Origin: Coriobacteriaceae bacterium
GTDB taxonomy: Bacteria; Actinomycetota; Coriobacteriia; Coriobacteriales; Eggerthellaceae
NCBI GenBank assembly: GCA_015062635.1
Contig: SUUF01000039.1
Location: 1-16,698 of the forward strand
DNA: 16,698 nt
Direction of reading: 5' to 3'
The notes under the pieces are model-generated. The model saw nothing but the letters and a program-made list of their open reading frames with translations. It was not told the origin of the DNA and searched no databases. Position 1 is the stretch's first letter. Each line of letters opens with the position of its first letter. Below are positions 14,021-16,698 of this stretch, piece by piece. The position numbers and the translations under genes were made by a program.

Positions 14021-15151
14021 TTAATCGCTCACGTCTCGGTCGTTCGTGATGAGGAACGTGTAGTCGGGGTAGAGCGCCTGCACCTCATCGCAGATGGTGC
14101 GGTAGAGCGCATCGCCGTCGGGCACCGCGAAGTCGAGCACGACGTCGAACGAGCACGTGCGTGCGTTCTCGTTCACGAAGAAGCCGTGAATCTGTATGAC
14201 GCCGTCGTGCGCGGCGACGGTGCGCGTGATGCGCGAGCGCATTTCCCGAACCGCGTCGCTCGAAGTGTTGCGCGCATAGATGCCCACGGTGGCAAGCGCG
14301 ATGCCATGCTCGCTCATCACGGCTTGCTGCAAGCGCCGCGTGAGCTCGTCGATCTGCAGGGCCGTCATCGTATCGGCCACTTCCACATGGATGGAGGCGA
14401 CGGTGAGGTTCGGCCCGTATGATTCCATCAGCAGGTCGTACGCTCCGAGCACTTCCGGGTCGGCGCAGACGGTGCGCTTGATGCCGCGGGACACCTCGGG
14501 GTCGGGGCGCTTGCCCAAGATGTCGTCGAGCGTTTCGCGCAGCATCTCGAAGCCGGCTTTGATGATGACGATGGAGATGGCCACGCCCACATATGCCTCG
14601 AGCCCGATGCCCGTTGTCAGGTAGATGAGGGCTGCGGCAAGCACCGATGCCGAAAGCACGGCGTCGAAGAGGGCATCTTTGCCCGATGCCACGAGCGATC
14701 CCGAGTTCACCTGCCGTCCTTTCGCGCTCACGTAGCGGCCCAGGATAATCTTCACGATCACGGCCGCCGCGATTATCACGAGCGCGACCGTGGAATAATC
14801 GGCCGCTTCGGGTTCGATGATCTTCTTCACCGACTCGACCAGCGCGGTGATGCCGGCATACAGCACGATTGCGGCGATGACCAGCGCCGATAGGTATTCA
14901 TAGCGCCCGTGTCCCAGCGGGTGCTCCTTGTCGGGGGCCTTGCCGCCGAGCTTGGCGCCGATGATTGTGATGACCGATGACAGCGCATCGGTGAGGTTGT
15001 TGACCGCGTCGAGCACGACGGCGATGGAGTTTGCCGCCAATCCCACCGCTGCCTTGAATGCCGCGAGCAGCACATTTGCCGCGATGCCGATGACGCTTGT
15101 GCGTACGATGACCTTCTCGCGCTCCGCTGCATCGAGTTCCTGTTGCGCCAT
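14021..15151 (-). CDS. Cation diffusion facilitator with a second C-terminal domain
   Basis: A 376-residue metal/proton antiporter of the inner membrane, exporting divalent metal. Six helices span about 15-210. The site residues are N51 and D55 in NNLTD (helix 2) and D159 and D163 in KDALFD (helix 5). No His is present, unlike the H/D set of zinc transporters, which points toward manganese or iron rather than zinc. HPLGHGRYEY (77-86) is the conserved loop after helix 2. The dimerising metallochaperone-like domain is about 215-295. About 75 further residues (300-376) look like a second small alpha/beta domain, beyond the usual CDF length of ~300. ATG 15151 is chosen over the frame to 15205; GGGAGG lies two to three bases upstream, unusually close. 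It diverges from the MFS gene. Confidence 0.9.
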   Translation of the reverse strand: MAQQELDAAEREKVIVRTSVIGIAANVLLAAFKAAVGLAANSIAVVLDAVNNLTDALSSVITIIGAKLGGKAPDKEHPLGHGRYEYLSALVIAAIVLYAGITALVESVKKIIEPEAADYSTVALVIIAAAVIVKIILGRYVSAKGRQVNSGSLVASGKDALFDAVLSASVLAAALIYLTTGIGLEAYVGVAISIVIIKAGFEMLRETLDDILGKRPDPEVSRGIKRTVCADPEVLGAYDLLMESYGPNLTVASIHVEVADTMTALQIDELTRRLQQAVMSEHGIALATVGIYARNTSSDAVREMRSRITRTVAAHDGVIQIHGFFVNENARTCSFDVVLDFAVPDGDALYRTICDEVQALYPDYTFLITNDRDVSD

Positions 15152-15182
15152 GACCTCCCTTTCGTTCAATTGCGTAAACGGG

Positions 15183-15188
15183 ATTATA
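15183..15188 (-). promoter_or_regulatory. -10 box of the CDF gene, beside a palindrome
   Basis: An exact TATAAT on the minus strand, 32 bp upstream of the CDF start, predicts a leader of about 26 nt. A 10-bp palindrome CCCGATCGGG (15193-15202) lies directly in its -35/-10 spacer and could be an operator. No good -35 is visible. Confidence 0.55.
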
Positions 15189-15259
15189 CCGCCCCGATCG
15201 GGCATCGTTCGCGCCCGGATGACCTCGCGTCATTCTGCCGGATTCCCTGTTCGATTTCA

Positions 15260-15265
15260 TATAAT
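15260..15265 (+). promoter_or_regulatory. -10 box of the MFS gene
   Basis: An exact TATAAT on the plus strand about 60 bp before the GTG start, predicting transcription from near 15272. A -35 box is not evident. Confidence 0.5.
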
Positions 15266-15324
15266 AGGGCGGGAATTGGAATGCTGCCGGCTGAACAGGC
15301 GGTAGCTCGCTCGAAGAGGGGGCC

Positions 15325-16593
15325 GTGACTGCGGGCTTGAGCATACGGCATGTGGGGCTCATTGCCTGCTGCTGCGCGACGGCTGGCATTCCCGCCGCGA
15401 TGATCGTCAGCACGCCGGGCATTTTTTATCCGGTCGTGGCCGACGAACTCGGCGTGCAGACGGCCGAGATATCGGCGTGGATGTCGGTGGCCATGCTCTC
15501 GAGTGCCCTTTTCTCGCCCCTGATGGGCAATGTCATCGGGCGGGTGAATCTTCGCCCGCTTGCCCTGTCGTGCGTTATCGCCGCCGCCATCGCGATGCTC
15601 GCGTTTTCGGTGGCCACCGCTTCGTGGTTGTTCTGGCTCGCCGGTGTTGCGGCGGGATACTCCCTGGTGGGGTGCTTGTCATTGGTGCCCGCCATTCTGG
15701 TGAACCGTTGGTTCGCCCGGCATGTGGGATTCCTCTTGGGCTTGTATACGGCATTTACGGGCATCGGCGGGGTCGTGTTCCTGCTTGTGGGCCAAGCGGC
15801 AATCGATGCCGTTGGGTGGCGGGCAACCTACCAGCTGTTTGCGGTCATCACGCTGGTGGTATGCGTGCCGCTGGTGCTTGCGTTTGTGCGCGAGACGCCC
15901 GAGTCGTGCGGCTTGCTGCCTTATGGAGCGCATGCAGGAGCCGGCGCTCAGCCCGCCTCGCCCGATATGGTTTCTGAATCCGATCGGGCGTCTATCCGCT
16001 TGGAGGTGCGCGCCGCCTACCGCACTTCCCTGTTTTGGGCGGTCATCGCATTCGGGTTCCTCATCAATTTGGTATGCCAGACGAATGGCTATTTCCCCAA
16101 ATATGTGAACTGGGTGAACGAGCAGGCGGCAGCGGGCTTGGTGCCCATGGCGTTTCTCGCCGGCGCGGTTCTTTCCTCGTTCGCCCAGGCGGGCAACGCC
16201 TTGGGCAAAATCGGGCTCGGAGCTTATTCCGATTTCTCGGTGCGGCAGGCTATCGTGCTGCTGGTTGGCGCGGGAATGGGCGGCACTTTGTTGGTGTGGC
16301 AGTTGCCGGCCACGCCGGGTCTGGCCGTCGGCGGTCTCGTGTTCGGCTTCTTCCTTGCGGGGGTGCTCGTGTTGGTGCCCATGGTGGTGCGGTATCTGTA
16401 TGGAAGCGGGCCGGTGTACCCGTTGCTGTATTCGCGCGTGTCGGTTGCACCGACGCTCGGTGGGGCGGTGGGCAACATCGTCTGGCCGTGGATGGCCGAC
16501 AACCTCGGCGGCTTCGATGCCGTATTCGCCACCGCCCTTGCCTGCATGGCGGTAATCCTCGCAATAGGCCTTGTCGTGTGCCGAAACCGGTAA
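15325..16593 (+). CDS. MFS transporter, OFA/monocarboxylate-like
   Basis: A 422-residue major facilitator with about 12 membrane helices in two bundles joined by a hydrophilic loop (about 190-230). GNVIGRVNLR (68-77) fills the place of the family's motif A between helices 2 and 3. NRWFARHVGFLLGLYTAFTGIGGVVFLLVG and the following GWRATYQLFA are characteristic of oxalate/formate and monocarboxylate antiporters, including the Arg-rich NRWFA turn. The start is GTG 15325, with GAGGGG (15316-15321) three bases upstream; no other start in frame has such a site nearby. The cargo is unknown: an organic acid is likely from family resemblance. It shares a divergent promoter region with the CDF gene, but no functional tie is evident. 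Confidence 0.9.
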   Translation: MTAGLSIRHVGLIACCCATAGIPAAMIVSTPGIFYPVVADELGVQTAEISAWMSVAMLSSALFSPLMGNVIGRVNLRPLALSCVIAAAIAMLAFSVATASWLFWLAGVAAGYSLVGCLSLVPAILVNRWFARHVGFLLGLYTAFTGIGGVVFLLVGQAAIDAVGWRATYQLFAVITLVVCVPLVLAFVRETPESCGLLPYGAHAGAGAQPASPDMVSESDRASIRLEVRAAYRTSLFWAVIAFGFLINLVCQTNGYFPKYVNWVNEQAAAGLVPMAFLAGAVLSSFAQAGNALGKIGLGAYSDFSVRQAIVLLVGAGMGGTLLVWQLPATPGLAVGGLVFGFFLAGVLVLVPMVVRYLYGSGPVYPLLYSRVSVAPTLGGAVGNIVWPWMADNLGGFDAVFATALACMAVILAIGLVVCRNR

Positions 16594-16698
16594 CGCAAGA
16601 CTGGAACACCTTGCCGGTCGTGCCAAACGGCTTGCGGGCCGCCGCATAGGCAGGTGCTCGGGGCCACGCTCCGCTGCTCCTCGGGAATGTCCACTGGA
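16594..16698. other. Gene-free end of window with possible truncated palindromic repeat
   Basis: After the MFS stop there is no T-tailed terminator hairpin in the visible 105 bases. GGGGCCACGCTC (16660-16671) recurs at 11684. The last bases read GAATGTCCA-C-TGGA, which would become a palindrome if the sequence outside continued CATTC. This may be half of a palindromic intergenic repeat cut by the window edge. Confidence 0.35.

Noticed and set aside
1..16698. tRNA, rRNA, CRISPR array, insertion sequence or phage genes
   Set aside because: No cloverleaf-like segment, no regular array of spaced repeats, and no transposase or integrase motif was found on either strand by reading.

Overview
This is a GC-rich window of compact bacterial chromosome. 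Reading frames use mostly G/C at third positions, spacers are short, and Shine-Dalgarno sites are strong, with some GTG and TTG starts. The mix of genes suggests a high-GC anaerobe of the Actinomycetota, most likely a gut Coriobacteriia/Eggerthellaceae relative: a long NhaA, a two-subunit PntAB, a Flavodoxin_4-type flavodoxin beside a short-chain dehydrogenase, an OFA-like MFS carrier, and a tightly packed surface-glycan cluster. That assignment is inference from gene content and composition, not from a marker gene. I see no rRNA, tRNA, CRISPR array, IS element or phage gene.

Layout. Positions 1-1355 hold the 3' part of a Na+/H+ antiporter gene (nhaA) cut by the window edge. Positions 1356-3550 hold an operator-like palindrome, a Gfo/Idh/MocA oxidoreductase and a co-directional LysR regulator. 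Positions 3605-6735 are the pntAB transhydrogenase operon, closed by a strong terminator. Positions 6778-8709, on the minus strand, encode a NUDT19-like NUDIX hydrolase followed 18 bp later by a metallo-beta-lactamase-fold hydrolase. From 8840 to 11752, plus strand, lie three overlapping genes with a shared bidirectional terminator: a GT2 glycosyltransferase fused to a GtrA membrane domain, a membrane-anchored phosphodiester glycosidase (NAGPA family), and a small four-helix membrane protein. From 11781 to 14015 a TetR gene (minus) diverges from a flavodoxin-SDR pair (plus) across a spacer with two matching operator boxes exactly 30 bp apart. From 14021 to 16593 a cation diffusion facilitator (minus) diverges from an MFS transporter (plus). 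The last ~100 bp carry no gene and end in what looks like half of a palindromic repeat.

How the parts work together. NhaA and PntAB both tie the membrane ion gradient to metabolism: NhaA exchanges Na+ for H+, and PntAB uses the proton gradient to make NADPH. NADPH could supply the SDR and the Gfo/Idh enzyme, although their cofactor preference cannot be read here. The most system-like locus is the GT2-GtrA / phosphodiester glycosidase / small membrane protein cluster. Its genes overlap in pairs, and three 11-bp-spaced TTTC repeats sit in front of its likely promoter in the geometry of an OmpR/PhoB-type activator. I read it as an inducible surface-glycan machine that transfers a lipid-linked sugar and cleaves sugar-phosphodiester bonds outside the membrane. 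The TetR/flavodoxin/SDR locus is the clearest regulated redox module. Nothing here is proven to be a new system; these loci are the best candidates.
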